A DNA stretch of 64,000 bases from Prillingera fragicola. Taxonomy: Eukaryota > Basidiomycota > Tremellomycetes > Trichosporonales > Trichosporonaceae. Each line of letters begins with the position of its first letter. Position 1 is the stretch's first letter. The DNA lies in assembly GCA_002335605.1 (NCBI GenBank), contig BEDY01000001.1, forward strand, positions 3,472,001 through 3,536,000. Direction: 5' to 3'. A program made the position numbers and the translations under genes. Of the stretch, positions 25,133 to 35,403 are shown in pieces. Below the pieces are notes generated by a model. The model was not told the DNA's origin. It saw only the letters and a program-made list of their open reading frames with translations, and made no database searches.

Positions 25133-25759
25133 GTGGCGAGGTCCAGGTCACGTGACTCCGCCAACGAAACTGCTATAAAGTTGGGTCAGAACCCATTTCT
25201 ACTTCTTCATCCTGCCCCTCCTTATAGGTACGTTTTTAACATTATTAGGTCTGTCTTGCACTGCTAACGTATCGCAGAGTCGCTTGAGTGCCGCATATAT
25301 TTCACGGCTATCAGGTGCTCGGAGGCGCATAGAGCGACGTCCGTCTCCCGCCTTCATAGGTCGGAGGTTCGTGCAGCAGTCTTCCACGGTTCAGTCCCAG
25401 CCCCGTTGCTATTACAAACGGGGAACCGAAGGGTGTCCGATACATTTCATTCCTTGTAGCACTATGCCATGTTGTTTATATCCTGCTGTGCTTGCTGGGA
25501 TTTTGCTCCCTTGTGCATGTCTGCAGGTCCTTGCTGCGACTGCCTAGCCTGCCTATGCGAACGTTGAATTTGAGACTGGGTGAGGGGTGAAGAGGCTGGA
25601 GAGGCTGAAGATCACGTGACCAGATTATCACCTCGTCCTGTGCCTGAGCGTCACATGTACCCTCGCTCAACGCCGATTAGGCATCATGGGCTGGTCATCA
25701 CGCGAATGCAGTTGGACTGACCATTGAGCAATTGCTCTGTGCCTCATACATCAGCCCCA
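25133..25759. promoter_or_regulatory. Divergent promoter and spliced leader region TRZ1 / S28 peptidase
   Basis: 627 bp between opposed genes. CACGTG E-boxes occur at 25149-25154 (inside GTCACGTGAC) and 25613-25618 (inside ATCACGTGAC). A textbook intron, GTACGT...GCTAAC...CGCAG, spans 25228-25277 on the plus strand with no coding frame around it. This suggests a spliced 5' leader for the S28 gene or a noncoding transcript. No protein of note is encoded here. Confidence 0.55.
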
Positions 25760-27753
25760 ATGCTGTTGAAACTCGCTCTTCTTCTAGCGCCGCTTATCGG
25801 CGCCGTCGAGCTCGACTCGGCGACGCACAACCGCCTTCTCCACAGCGGCCGTCCTCAGATTGGGTTGTGGCAAGCACTCAGCGCTCAACTTGAGCGTGAC
25901 CAGTGAGTGAACATCTCACTGACCATTGCACCAGCTTACACATCCACAGTGAAGCTCAGGCTACTTTCAGTGCCCCAGAGGAGCAGAAATACAAGGCATA
26001 CTGCTTTGACCAGCCGATCTCGCACTTCGACAAAACGGTGAACGGCACCTTCTGTCATCGTTACTGGGCAGATGCCACCCACTACAAGGAGGGCGGCCCC
26101 ATCTTCCTGCTCGACGGAGGCGAGACTAGTGGCAAGGGGAGGTAGGTTAAGTTGTTCTTTGAGCTGTAGCTCACTTCAGGCTTCCCTTTATGGAAACCGG
26201 CATTCTGGAGATTCTGGCAAAGGCCACAGGCGGACTGTCCATCATCCTTGAGCACCGGTAAGCCGTCATCCAGGTTGGCTGTCTAACACAGCAGGTATTA
26301 CGGCAAGTCGGTCCCCGTCTTCTCGTTTTCTACGGATGATCTCCGCTTCCTGAATAATGCAGAGGCCCTGGAGGACTCTGCCTACGTGAGCATCCATGGA
26401 GGCTCAGTTCCACTAATATGGCTTGCAGTTTATCAAGCACTTCGAGCCTCCCAAGTCCCTCAACATTTCTGAGGCCGCGTTGTTGAAACCCAACAAGGCG
26501 CCGTGGATCTACTACGGCGGATCATACGCTGGAGCTCGCGCCGCGCACATGCGCGTCCAGTACCCTGATCTCGTCTGGGGTGCCATCGCCAGCAGCGGTG
26601 AGTGAACGCATGGGAAAGCTGGTCTGACCCAGCAGCGGTGACCCATGCGCAAGTCAGGTTCCCTGAGTACTTTGATCCTATTCAGAAGTACGCGGACCAA
26701 TCTTGCATTTCGACACTACAGCGGGCCATCCACACCATCGACTCGCTTCTGGAGCTGCCGTCGCCTGTTCCTCAGCTTCTTAAGGCGATGTTTGGGCTGC
26801 CCGGCCTTGACAATGGCGACTTTGCCCAAGTTCTAACCATGCCACTTGGTAAATTATTCACCCATCTGGGCTGACTTATGCGTAGGCGCTTGGCAAGGCC
26901 AGAACTGGGACCCTGCCATCTCCACAGATGCCTGGGATGTGTTCTGTAGCGACCTCACCTCAGGCAAGGCTGGGAGTACCATCGGGTTAATCAAGATGTA
27001 AGTGCAATTCCGTGGACACTGCTGATTACAGCCCTGCTTCTGTGGTCAACTTTGCCAAGTACGTCGCCCACAACATTGCTGCGTCGTGCCCATCCACCAT
27101 CAAGGAGTGCTTCGACTCGAACGACGACTCCAAGTTCCAAGGCACCGATGTGAAGCAGACCTGGCGTCTGTGGCTTTTCCAAGGTAAGCTGCAAGATTAC
27201 GGTGGGGAACTGATAGACAGTGTGCACTCAGTGGGGATACTTCCAGTGTGCTCCCGAGGAAGGCAAGCCTTCAATCGTGTCCAAGTTTCTCACTCTGGAG
27301 CACTCATCCAAGATCTGTCGTCAGGCTTACCCTCCCGGCAAGCACTTTGTGGTTCCTGAGTGGCCTGATGTGGAGGAGGTCAACAAACGTGGAGGCTATG
27401 CCATCGAGTCCAGCCGCCTTGCCTTCATTGATGGTGACCGTGACCCGTGGCGCCCAGCCGTCAGTCTGATGGGTAAGGTCCGTACAACGCTGACACTCTC
27501 AGACGCCACAGGCCGATATCGCACCGAAGCGCAAGTCTTCGGCTAGTAAACCTCTCCACATTATTCACAACGCCATCCACCACTACGATGAGGTTAGGCC
27601 AGCGCCGCAAAGAACCTTACTGACGCGCAGAATGGTCTCAAAAACCACACCGCCGAGCCTGCACGCATTCGTGATGTGCACGAGTTTGAGGTTCTTTTCA
27701 TCAAGGAATGGATTTCGCAGTGGAAGGAGAAGAAGATCGCACATGACAAGTAG
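25760..27753 (+). CDS. Secreted serine peptidase, family S28
   Basis: S28 peptidases (prolyl carboxypeptidase/DPP2-like) cleave after proline and are secreted or vacuolar. Eleven exons: 25760-25902, 25950-26141, 26180-26257, 26295-26385, 26429-26597, 26636-26848, 26886-26997, 27032-27183, 27221-27459, 27503-27592 and 27631-27753; 533 aa. A signal peptide MLLKLALLLAPLIGAVE is visible. The nucleophile motif is YYGGSYAGARAAHMR, the Asp lies in FIDGDRDPW and the His in NAIHHYDENGL, so the triad is complete. An ILEHRYYGKS oxyanion-loop motif is present. The donor at 27460 (GTCAGT) is required by the downstream frame even though a stronger-looking GTAAGG lies 13 nt further on. Cys residues suggest disulfides. 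Substrate is unknown. Confidence 0.9.
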
Positions 27754-27942
27754 AAGTGCATAGGACGCACGGTGCCGTAGTCCCAGACAGAGCGCGCGAC
27801 AAGAAGAGTCGAATGCTGCCACTATCACTATCGGGGTTGACCGGCCCGGACTCTCCGGACCTCGGAATCCATCCACCACACAAGTTGCATGTTACATTGT
27901 TTTACACGTTTGCCCAACCACCAACTCAACACGAAACTAGAC

Positions 27943-29187
27943 ATGACCCACGGCATGAGCTCTACCAGCAGCGAAACAGTAGAGACGAGCAGGCCGCGCG
28001 TGATCGCTGCGGACGCGACACTCTTCCTCACCACCCCTCTCCACCCACGGTCCGAGGCCCATGCCGAAACCGTCTTCAAACGTGTCGTACGTCCTGGTAC
28101 CGAGGGCTGGCCGCGTGAGCGCTGTTTGGCAGAGTGTCATGCTGTCCGTGAGTCACAGGTGACGGGCGATGAAGGAGCAGGACTCTTCATCAGGCCGGCC
28201 GCCGGTCCGGTGCAGAGGCAAGGGGCTTTGTTGACCGTTGCAGTGCTCCGCATTGGCGATATGACCGCCGCCGATATTGCTGCTTCTCCCAATCTTCAGA
28301 TTATTGCTCGCAACGGCACCGGCTACGACAGTATCGATGTGGCTGCGTGCCGGAAGCGCGGAATCGCTGTCACCAACATGCCCGGCGGGAATGCGGCGGT
28401 GAGTGGTCGCTCGGCTTAACGTCCGCGGATCAGACTGGCACTAACCATAGCAGGCCGTCGGCGAGCTCACCGTCACGCTGGCTCTCACCGTTCTTCGCCG
28501 GGTAGTTGAGATGAACAACCGCATTCGCTCGGGTGAGCAGGTGCCCAGCATTAATGCGCTTTCGCCGGGGCTGCGGGGTAAGACAGTGGGCCTTATCGGC
28601 ATGGGTGACATTGCCTACGAGGCGGCCAAGCTCTTTGCTGCCTTCTCGTGCAAGCTCATGGTTTTCTCTCCTACCTCACCAACGTCACGCTGGACAGACC
28701 CCCAGGCAGATGGCGGACGCTACCCTATCCCTGTGGCACACACCCGGGTGGGCAGCCTGGACGAGCTTCTCGCCACTGCGGACGTCGTCAGCTTGCACTG
28801 TCCACTCACTGAGAAGACCCACAACTTGATCGGCCGAGAGCAGATGGCCAAGATGACGAAAGGAGCCGTCATCATTAATGCCAGCCGCGGAGGCATGGTG
28901 GACGAGGATGCACTGGCAGATGCACTCGAGAGTGGACACCTTGGCGGCGCGGGTCTCGATGTCATGGCTACTGAACCTGCGTTTGGAGAGAACCTCGGTC
29001 GGTTGCGTGACTTGCCAAACACAGTCATCTTACCACATCTGTGAGTAACACCCAAGCCGACCGCAGAGAGCGCTGACAAAGCAGGGGTGGATCTACAGAC
29101 GAAGTTACTGAGAAGGGGTGCACAAACGCCATTGATATCGTTGTCGACTACCTCGCTGGCCAGCCTGCACGAAACCGTGTTGCATAA
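27943..29187 (+). CDS. D-isomer specific 2-hydroxyacid dehydrogenase
   Basis: An NAD(P)-dependent oxidoreductase of the D-3-phosphoglycerate/glyoxylate reductase superfamily. Exons: 27943-28147, 28244-28398, 28454-29040 and 29085-29187; 349 aa. The nucleotide-binding loop is GLIGMGDIAYEAAKLF, preceded by ARNGTGYDSID and followed by LHCPLTEKTHNLI, the INASRGGMVDEDAL signature and the catalytic-His segment ILPHLGGST. The first intron (28148-28243) is 96 nt, in frame and free of stops, so retention would add 32 residues. I spliced it because it has consensus ends and the family runs straight from the N-terminal strand to LRIGDM. The actual hydroxyacid is unknown; serine-pathway PGDH would usually be longer with an ACT domain. 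Confidence 0.88.
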
Positions 29188-29307
29188 GCATATGAGTAGC
29201 TAGACCTTACATAGAGTCATGCATAGAACGGAGACAGTGATATGGTTTGACATTTCATTTGAGCTGGACTGGAAAGGGCGAAGATTTCTGATAGTGAGTG
29301 GTTGCGC

Positions 29308-29315
29308 AAAAAAAA
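29308..29315 (-). terminator. RNA polymerase III T8 terminator
   Basis: Eight T residues on the minus strand begin two bases after the discriminator base of the tRNA-His gene, as expected for Pol III termination. Confidence 0.85.
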
Positions 29316-29317
29316 CG

Positions 29318-29407
29318 TGCTCGCACGCTGAGTCGAACAGCGGTCGGGTCAGAATGAGGAAGTAGTGAACCACAACGACCAATGATAACCACCTACACTA
29401 TACGAGC
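29318..29407 (-). tRNA. tRNA-His (anticodon GTG) with a 17-nt intron
   Basis: Read on the minus strand, a full cloverleaf folds: acceptor GCTCGTA/TGCGAGC (one G-T), D-arm GTGT/TCAT with loop AGGTGGTTA, anticodon stem GGTCG/TGACC (one G-T), variable CGAC, T-stem CGCTG/CAGCG with loop TTCGACT, and discriminator A. The mature length is 73 nt. The anticodon loop is TTGTGG-C, interrupted after position 37 by a 17-nt intron (29353-29369 on the plus strand), the canonical tRNA intron site. The anticodon is at 29371-29373. An A box (TAGTGTAGGTGGTT) and B box (GTTCGACTC) are present, and a T8 terminator follows. The base 5' of the acceptor is G, so G-1 could be genome-encoded. D-stem pairing is weak (a T-T mismatch and a G-T pair). 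Confidence 0.88.
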
Positions 29408-29758
29408 CTTATATTTGTTCCCGCCAGCTTTCTTTTAACGTTTGAAGAATCAGGCACGACCAATGAATCACCCAGCTCACCCAGAACGGCGTTTCTCCGT
29501 GTGGCACCGACACTGTGTTCGAGATTTCGGACCCATTCAGAAAAGACGATCCATCAAGTCCAGTCCCGAGCTACCATAACCACACCACTACTCCGCCAGA
29601 CACCATGAGCGTGCGTATCACTCGCGACCCCGTCTTCCCCTCCTTCCCCGGATCCCTCCAGCACGCTCGGCACCTCGTTTTTAGGCGCCGCGGCGTGCCC
29701 CCTCGGCCAACGTCCATTTGCTTTCGACATTTCGTTGATTGCCCGTTCAACAACGACG
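29408..29758. other. Upstream region of MNP1 and of tRNA-His
   Basis: A 351-bp gap between the divergent tRNA-His and the mitochondrial L7/L12 gene. It must hold the MNP1 promoter. A TATATTT lies at 29411-29417, close to the tRNA 5' end. No ORF is supported. Confidence 0.45.
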
Positions 29759-30723
29759 ATGCTGACCCCGCAGGCCCCCCGGACTGCCCTCCGCGCCCTC
29801 CGCGCTTCGTCATCGCGCGCTGCGTACCGCGCCCCCACTCCCGCTCGTGCGTTCTCGAGCAGCCGTGTCGTCCGCGAGGAGGCTGCCGCCGCTGTCTCGC
29901 CCAAGATCAAGTCGATCGTCGACTCGGTCGAGGGCCTCACTCTCCTTGAGGTCTCGGACCTCGTTACTGCCCTTAAGGTGAGTGACAGGTGCAATATGCT
30001 GGAGATATACGTAGTTTGAGGCTGCTGCTGGTCCTGTTCAGGCGAGCCTGCTCGCCGAAAGCCAATCAACTGAGCAGCCCGGGATTGTCCACCGACTGGA
30101 TGATGCGTGACTATCAGTGACTTTGAGTCAGATCCAGTTCGGTCGGAGGTATCCAGCAGAGCTACCTGACTGCCATGGCATCTAGACCTTGGCTGCATGG
30201 CCCTTGGCTCCCCATACTGGATCCTGCGAGTGTATTGCTGACGTATAGACCCGCCTCAACATCACCGAGATTGCCATGCCTTCTGCTGCCGCTGCCCCAG
30301 CAGCTGGTGCTGGTGCTGCCGCCGCTGAGGAGGCCGTTGAGGAGGAGAAGCCCAAGGAGAAGACCATCTTCACCCTGAAGCTTGAGAAGTTCGAGGCCAC
30401 CGCCAAGGCCAAGATTATCCGTGAGGTCAAGGCCATGATGCCTAACATGAACCTGGTTGAGGTGAGTTTGAATCATTGCGCAAAGGACGACTGGATATTG
30501 GAGGGTGGATGCCCCATACCTTCATAGCGTTCGGCGGGCTTCCATCTGCGGCAGAGTCCACAATCTGGTTCCTTTGTGCGTCACGACATTAGCTTACATC
30601 CGCCAGGCGAAGAAGTTTGTCGAGTCGGTGCCTCAGACCCTCAAGGAGAACGTGCCCAAGGAGGAGGCCGAGAAGCTGCAAAAGGCGCTGGAGGCTCTTG
30701 GCGCCACCATCTCGATGTCTTAG
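29759..30723 (+). CDS. MNP1: Mitochondrial large ribosomal subunit protein bL12m (L7/L12)
   Basis: Stalk protein of the mitochondrial ribosome that recruits translation GTPases. Exons: 29759-29977, 30249-30461 and 30607-30723; 182 aa. The first about 35 residues (TALRALRASSSRAAYRAPT, ARAFSSSRVV) are Arg/Ser/Ala-rich and free of acids, a typical mitochondrial presequence. Next come the dimerisation helix VEGLTLLEVSDLVTALK, a flexible Ala/Glu-rich hinge, and the C-terminal domain FTLKLEKFEATAKAKIIREV with KALEALGA at the end. Both introns are long for this window (271 and 145 nt). Length and architecture match fungal Mnp1. Confidence 0.92.
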
Positions 30724-31118
30724 AGAGAGGACGCGGGGAGACATTGCATGCACACATTCAGCTCAGAGCGCGGTGAAGAAACGGAGGGAGAAGCAGGGTG
30801 CGGCAGGGTGCGGCATGGTGCGGTAGGTGGTGGCAAGAAAGGTGGGGCGGCCAGACTTAGCGGTGCCCATGGAGAGGCGACGTCGAGATGGCTACGGCGT
30901 CTCTGTGTCACGGGTTCGTCTGCAGTGGTCGTGTTCGTCGTCTTGACTGCCTAACCTTGTGGAAAAAGTGGAGGGTGCCGCAGCGATTTCGATGGTGCCT
31001 AGTTTGTCCACAACCAAACGTCACTAGCCTTTGTGTCACGCCCTCCTCTTTCACCACCTTCTCCTTCTCGCCGCATCTACCGTCAAGGTGCAGCTCTATC
31101 GCATCTTCGACTCTTATA
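30724..31118. other. Intergenic region MNP1 to roadblock gene
   Basis: 395 bp holding the MNP1 3' region and the upstream region of the next gene. It starts with a G-rich stretch containing a 10-bp tandem repeat at 30795-30824, then becomes pyrimidine-rich (CTCCTCTTTCACC...) just before the next start codon, as in fungal 5' leaders. No further feature seen. Confidence 0.45.
30795..30824. repeat. Three tandem copies of AGGGTGCGGC
   Basis: Two perfect units and one with two changes lie just downstream of MNP1. Function unknown; probably simple slippage. Confidence 0.7.
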
Positions 31119-31715
31119 ATGGCATCTACCGAAGCTGTCTCTAACGGCACGTTCACTGCTGGTGCACCACTCACCTCTCCATCCCCGGCTCCTCCGCCGC
31201 CTCCTCCAGAGGTTGAGCAGACGCTCGCACGGCTATCCGCGTACCGCAATGTGCGCGGCGTGATGATCCTCGCGCGGGGTAGAGGCTCTTTGAGTGGAGC
31301 AGCTGGTTCTGGCGCCGCTGCCAGCGGCGGGCCAGCTGCGAGCGCGGGCGTGTCGGGATCAGGCATTATTCAAAGCACTGGGGCCGTTTTTGAGGGCGAG
31401 AGTGGGCGGCGATACGCTGGATCACTGGAAGCCGTTGTGGCCGCTACCACGGCAGCTGTGAGCGCGTGTGACGAAGGGGTAAGTGCAGAGGAGCCGTAAG
31501 CAAGGAGTGTCGCTGATCATTGGTTCACTTGCCACCTATCGCAACATGCCGACGCCTCCTCGTTACAGGACGAACTCAAGCTCATGAGGATACGCACCAA
31601 GCGTCATGAGCTTATCATTACACCTGGTAAGTCTTATCCAGGAGCCAAAAGTGCGTACACTGACACGCCAGACGAACGATATCTGCTCGTCGTGCTGCAA
31701 GATCCCGGACAATAG
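31119..31715 (+). CDS. Dynein light chain, roadblock/LC7 type
   Basis: Roadblock light chains dimerise and bind the dynein intermediate chain in the cytoplasmic dynein motor. Exons: 31119-31478, 31569-31626 and 31672-31715; 153 aa. The fold is recognised from VEQTLARLSAYRNVRGVMIL at about residue 30-49 and the C-terminal LMRIRTKRHELIITPDERYL-LVVLQDP. Odd point: canonical family members are about 95-105 aa. Here there is a Pro-rich N-terminal extension and a roughly 30-residue Gly/Ala/Ser insert (GRGSLSGAAGSGAAASGGPA) between the first two strands. The ending LQDPGQ is close to normal. Confidence 0.88.
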
Positions 31716-32436
31716 ATCTGGCGGCGCTGGACGCTTCCCGCTTGGTCCTTCCATATGACCCCCGGCCTCTCCTTACCCTGCACTGCGACGTCGGCCGCCC
31801 AACGACATATGGACATGCGTGCACACGCGTCGATATCATACAGCTCCCATCACCGATACCCTTAGTTGTTACTCAAGCTAGATTTCACGTCGCTTTGAGC
31901 ACCTTGTACTCTGTTCCTGTCGTTGATGCAGGTCTTGCTCGGCCGCAGCAGCCAGAGAAGAAGCCGATGCTACAGCTAGTCCTGATGCTCGTGGCGTGGA
32001 CCACAATGATAAGCTTGTGAGAATGGACAGCAACTGTGTGCATATGGTTGTGGGACGGGGTACACACCCACCGCGGCCCTGCCATCGCGGCAATGGCAGG
32101 CCGTGCCTTTGCAACTCCACTGTGCCAGCACCACTGTGAATTCGAGTGTCGTCAACATTTGTCTCTCACACATCTGGCTCATATTTCTTCCTCTACATAT
32201 CCATTGTCTATACATTGGTGGTTATCTATACCTTGTAAAGCTCAGGCGCTACGACTGCGACACGCCGGCACTCCATCACACTTGCGGCATTCCATCCCAC
32301 GTTTGCTAGCCCACGCCATCGTCGACACGGAGGCCGTTTCCACGTTCAACGATAGCTTCCCACCCGCCTCTAGGCATCCGCTTCATCAAAACATCGCCAC
32401 GTTCGCCCAACCGATCTCCAGCCAGCAAGGCAAGGC
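31716..32436. other. 721-bp intergenic region upstream of the apyrase gene
   Basis: Contains no coding frame with support on either strand and no tRNA or repeat. It is expected to hold the 3' region of the roadblock gene and the promoter and leader of the apyrase gene. Confidence 0.45.
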
Positions 32437-35264
32437 ATGGCCCCGTCAGTCCCCGCCAACAGCGTACACTATGCGCTCGTCATTGACGCGGGCTCGTCAG
32501 GCTCGCGTCTGCACATTTACAGCTGGCGCGATCCGGGGCTCGAGCGCGCCGAGATTGTTGCAGAAGTGCGCGAGGCGCGAGCGGCGGGAATGGGCAGTGG
32601 AGCGGGCGAATCGTCCACCTCCAACAGCCGATGGTGGTGGTGGGACAGCATCAAGGGCAAGGGAAAGGCATCCGCAGAGGAGATGGAGCTGCGCGCCCTT
32701 CGCCGTCTTGTCCGAGTCGGCAAGGGGGTCAAGGGAGAGGAGTGGGTGAAGAGGGTACAGCCTGGTGAGTTAAGGCAGTGTTGGAGTGTATAGGGGCTGG
32801 ATAGGCTGGTGCTGTCCATCGACTTTTGCTGACGCCCTCAGGAATCTCGACAGTCACGCCAGATGACATTCCCTCTTATCTTGCACCTTTGCTAGCCCAT
32901 GCCTTAGACCACATTCCGCCGTCAAGACAAGCCCAGACGCCTATCTACGTTCTGGCGACAGCAGGCATGCGGAGGCTGAGCGACGAGGACCAGCGCGCGA
33001 TTTTACGAGCCACTTGTGACACATTGCGACGAGACTACCCATTTGCCGTGAATGACGAGTCCTCGGACGGCCCATGTGGTGATAGCGTCCGCATCATCTC
33101 GGGTGAAGAGGAGGGCATTTGGGGATGGGTGGCCGTCAACTATCTCATGGACGGGTTTGGACATGCACCCGAGCTTGCCCATTCGCCTGGCGCCACCGAA
33201 CACGACCACTTGTTGCCATTGCCAGCGCTAGCCGCACCGCCTCCTGGAGGAGGAAAGGGATCGCAAGGCCAGTCGAGTGTCACTCCGGTCGACGTCAACC
33301 ACCACAGCCCAACGTTTGGCTTCCTTGACATGGGCGGTGCCAGCACGCAGCTGGCATTTTCGCCTACTGCCGAAGAACTCGCGCGCTCCCGTTTCCCCCA
33401 GCAGGACTTGAGTATGATCCGGTTAAGACTCTTGTCTGGGGAGCTCGTCGAGTGGCCTGTGTTTGCCGCCTCATGGCTTGACTTTGGCACCAACCGCGTG
33501 CGGGATCGATATGTCGACGCCAAGGTCAAGATGTGGAACGAAGAACAGAAGGCTGTCGCAGCAACAGATCCCAAAGCAAGCATTGTTGACGCATGTCTCC
33601 CCAAGGGTCTCGTTGTGCCAGCGCCTAGTACCTCGACGCATCCTGATTTTGTGGGCTCTGGCTCATTCACTGAATGTCTCACGTCCTTGAAGCCGCTGCT
33701 CGGGCAGGACAAGCCCTGTCCCGCCGAGCACTGTCTGTTCAACGGTCTCGCGACCCCGCACATCGACTTTAGCCGTGCGGATCAGCGTGGTTTTATCGGC
33801 GTTTCCGAGTACTGGTACACAGCGCATCAAGTACTGGGCCTGGGCGGCGTATGGGACTGGACAGAGTGGGAGCGTAGCATGAACGAGTTTTGCTCGCAGG
33901 ACTGGGCCAGCATCGAGAAGAAGATCAAGTCGGGAGAGGGCTGGCGCGGTAATGAGGTGAGTCTGGTGACCGCTTGGAAAGTGCTGACCTGACAGATTGA
34001 GCTCTCGCGCATGCAGATGCAGTGCTTTAAGGGCGCTTGGATCAGTAACGTTCTCCACGAGGGTATTGGTATCCCTCGCGTTGGCGACCGCGGTGGCAAC
34101 AACACTCTCACAGGTAATGACTCGGCCCTCAACGACGAAGCCGAGCGTCGTGCAAAGGAGAAGGGCTTGCTATCGCACGCACACAAGCCATCGCACTTCC
34201 AGTCGATGGACGAAGTGCGCGCTACGGCTATTAGCTGGACGCTCGGCAAGGTCGTCATAGAGGCTAGTCGAGCCGTTGGCGAGCGTGAAGGGCCCGGGTT
34301 GATTGATCGAATTGCGACTGCAACCTCTCTCGACCTGACTTCCATAATGTGGCTTTATATCGGAGTGGCGGCTCTCCTTCTCTTCCTTCTCTTCGGAGCT
34401 GTGCGCCGCCGCACTGGCCTGTGCCCGGGCAGCGGACGGCGACGCAAGCGTCTCGAACCCCGTACGTGGGTCTTCCCATGGCTTACCAACGGCTCTGGTG
34501 ATGCCTATGCCTTCGAGGAGGGTGGAGGATCGCTCGACCCTGCCTTCGGATCGGGCAAGTCACGTCTGCCGCCTTCGCTCAGCAGACTTCGTTTGTGGGG
34601 ACGTCGCGTCACCAACGTTCTCCGCCGCAACGTCTCCTTTGCAAGCGAACGCCCTCGCAACCGCCGGCATGTCAGCATGCCCCTCACCAACGGTAGCCCG
34701 TACATGGGCGGCAGCAGTGGCTGGTCCTCACAACCCCCGTCCCCCGGTCGTGGAGAACGTGACTCGCGCAGCGGGGTCTCGTCTGCGTCGGCCAGTGCGA
34801 GCTTTTACAACACTCGGAGCACAAGCATGCTCGACATGGCAGGAAACAGTCTCGCCACGCCATCTTCGCCACCACGCGGTGGCAGTTCTCCCCGTTTGCC
34901 TGGTCTGCGATCGGTCTCTTCTGGTGGCCTGCCTCGTCCCCGACAAAACTCTAGCCACAGTGCCCCCTATCTCGAGCCACACTCAGGAGCGGGTGGCGGA
35001 TGGAACGACCCACCGATGAGCATGCTTGCTACGCCCACCGGTTCGCCTGCACTTCCTAGTCATGGTCTGGGACGCGGCTACGAAAGCACAGACGATGAGC
35101 GGAGCGGGACTGGAGTCGCGCCAAAGAGGAGCGGTGTGCTCACACCCAGCGCGGAGGGATTTTTATCGCGCAACTCGAGTCGAGTCAATCTCAGCGACAT
35201 GGGGCTGGCACAGAGAACAGCGAGCCGTGCGGCCACACCGGGTTACGATGAGGGCACACCATAG
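32437..35264 (+). CDS. YND1: Golgi apyrase, GDA1/CD39 family (Ynd1-like)
   Basis: Hydrolyses nucleoside di- and triphosphates in the Golgi lumen, removing UDP/GDP released by glycosyltransferases. Exons: 32437-32764, 32842-33956 and 33996-35264; 903 aa. Apyrase conserved regions are visible in order: VIDAGSSGSRLHIYSW, VLATAGMRRL, SGEEEGIWGWVAVNYL and FGFLDMGGASTQLAF. A late transmembrane helix IMWLYIGVAALLLFLLFGAV (about residues 595-615) separates the lumenal catalytic part from a cytosolic Arg-then-Ser/Pro-rich tail of about 280 residues. The N-terminus has no signal peptide, so topology relies on the C-terminal anchor, as in yeast Ynd1 rather than Gda1. A GKGKASAEEME loop is inserted early in the domain. 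Tail-to-tail with the orphan gene. Confidence 0.9.
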
Positions 35265-35403
35265 TTGGCCCACGTTAGCTGCACATCATCTCATCGGGCT
35301 GCCACGAGAGGACAGTAGGCCGTGCTTTACGAATGGACATTCATAGATATCAATATGCATGCAAGACTAGTAAAAGCGGTCTGGGTGATACTGTTGGGAG
35401 AGG

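Noticed and set aside
25375..25410. GGTTCAGTCC resembling a tRNA B box
   Set aside because: The invariant A58 is missing, the T-stem does not pair and no A box lies upstream.
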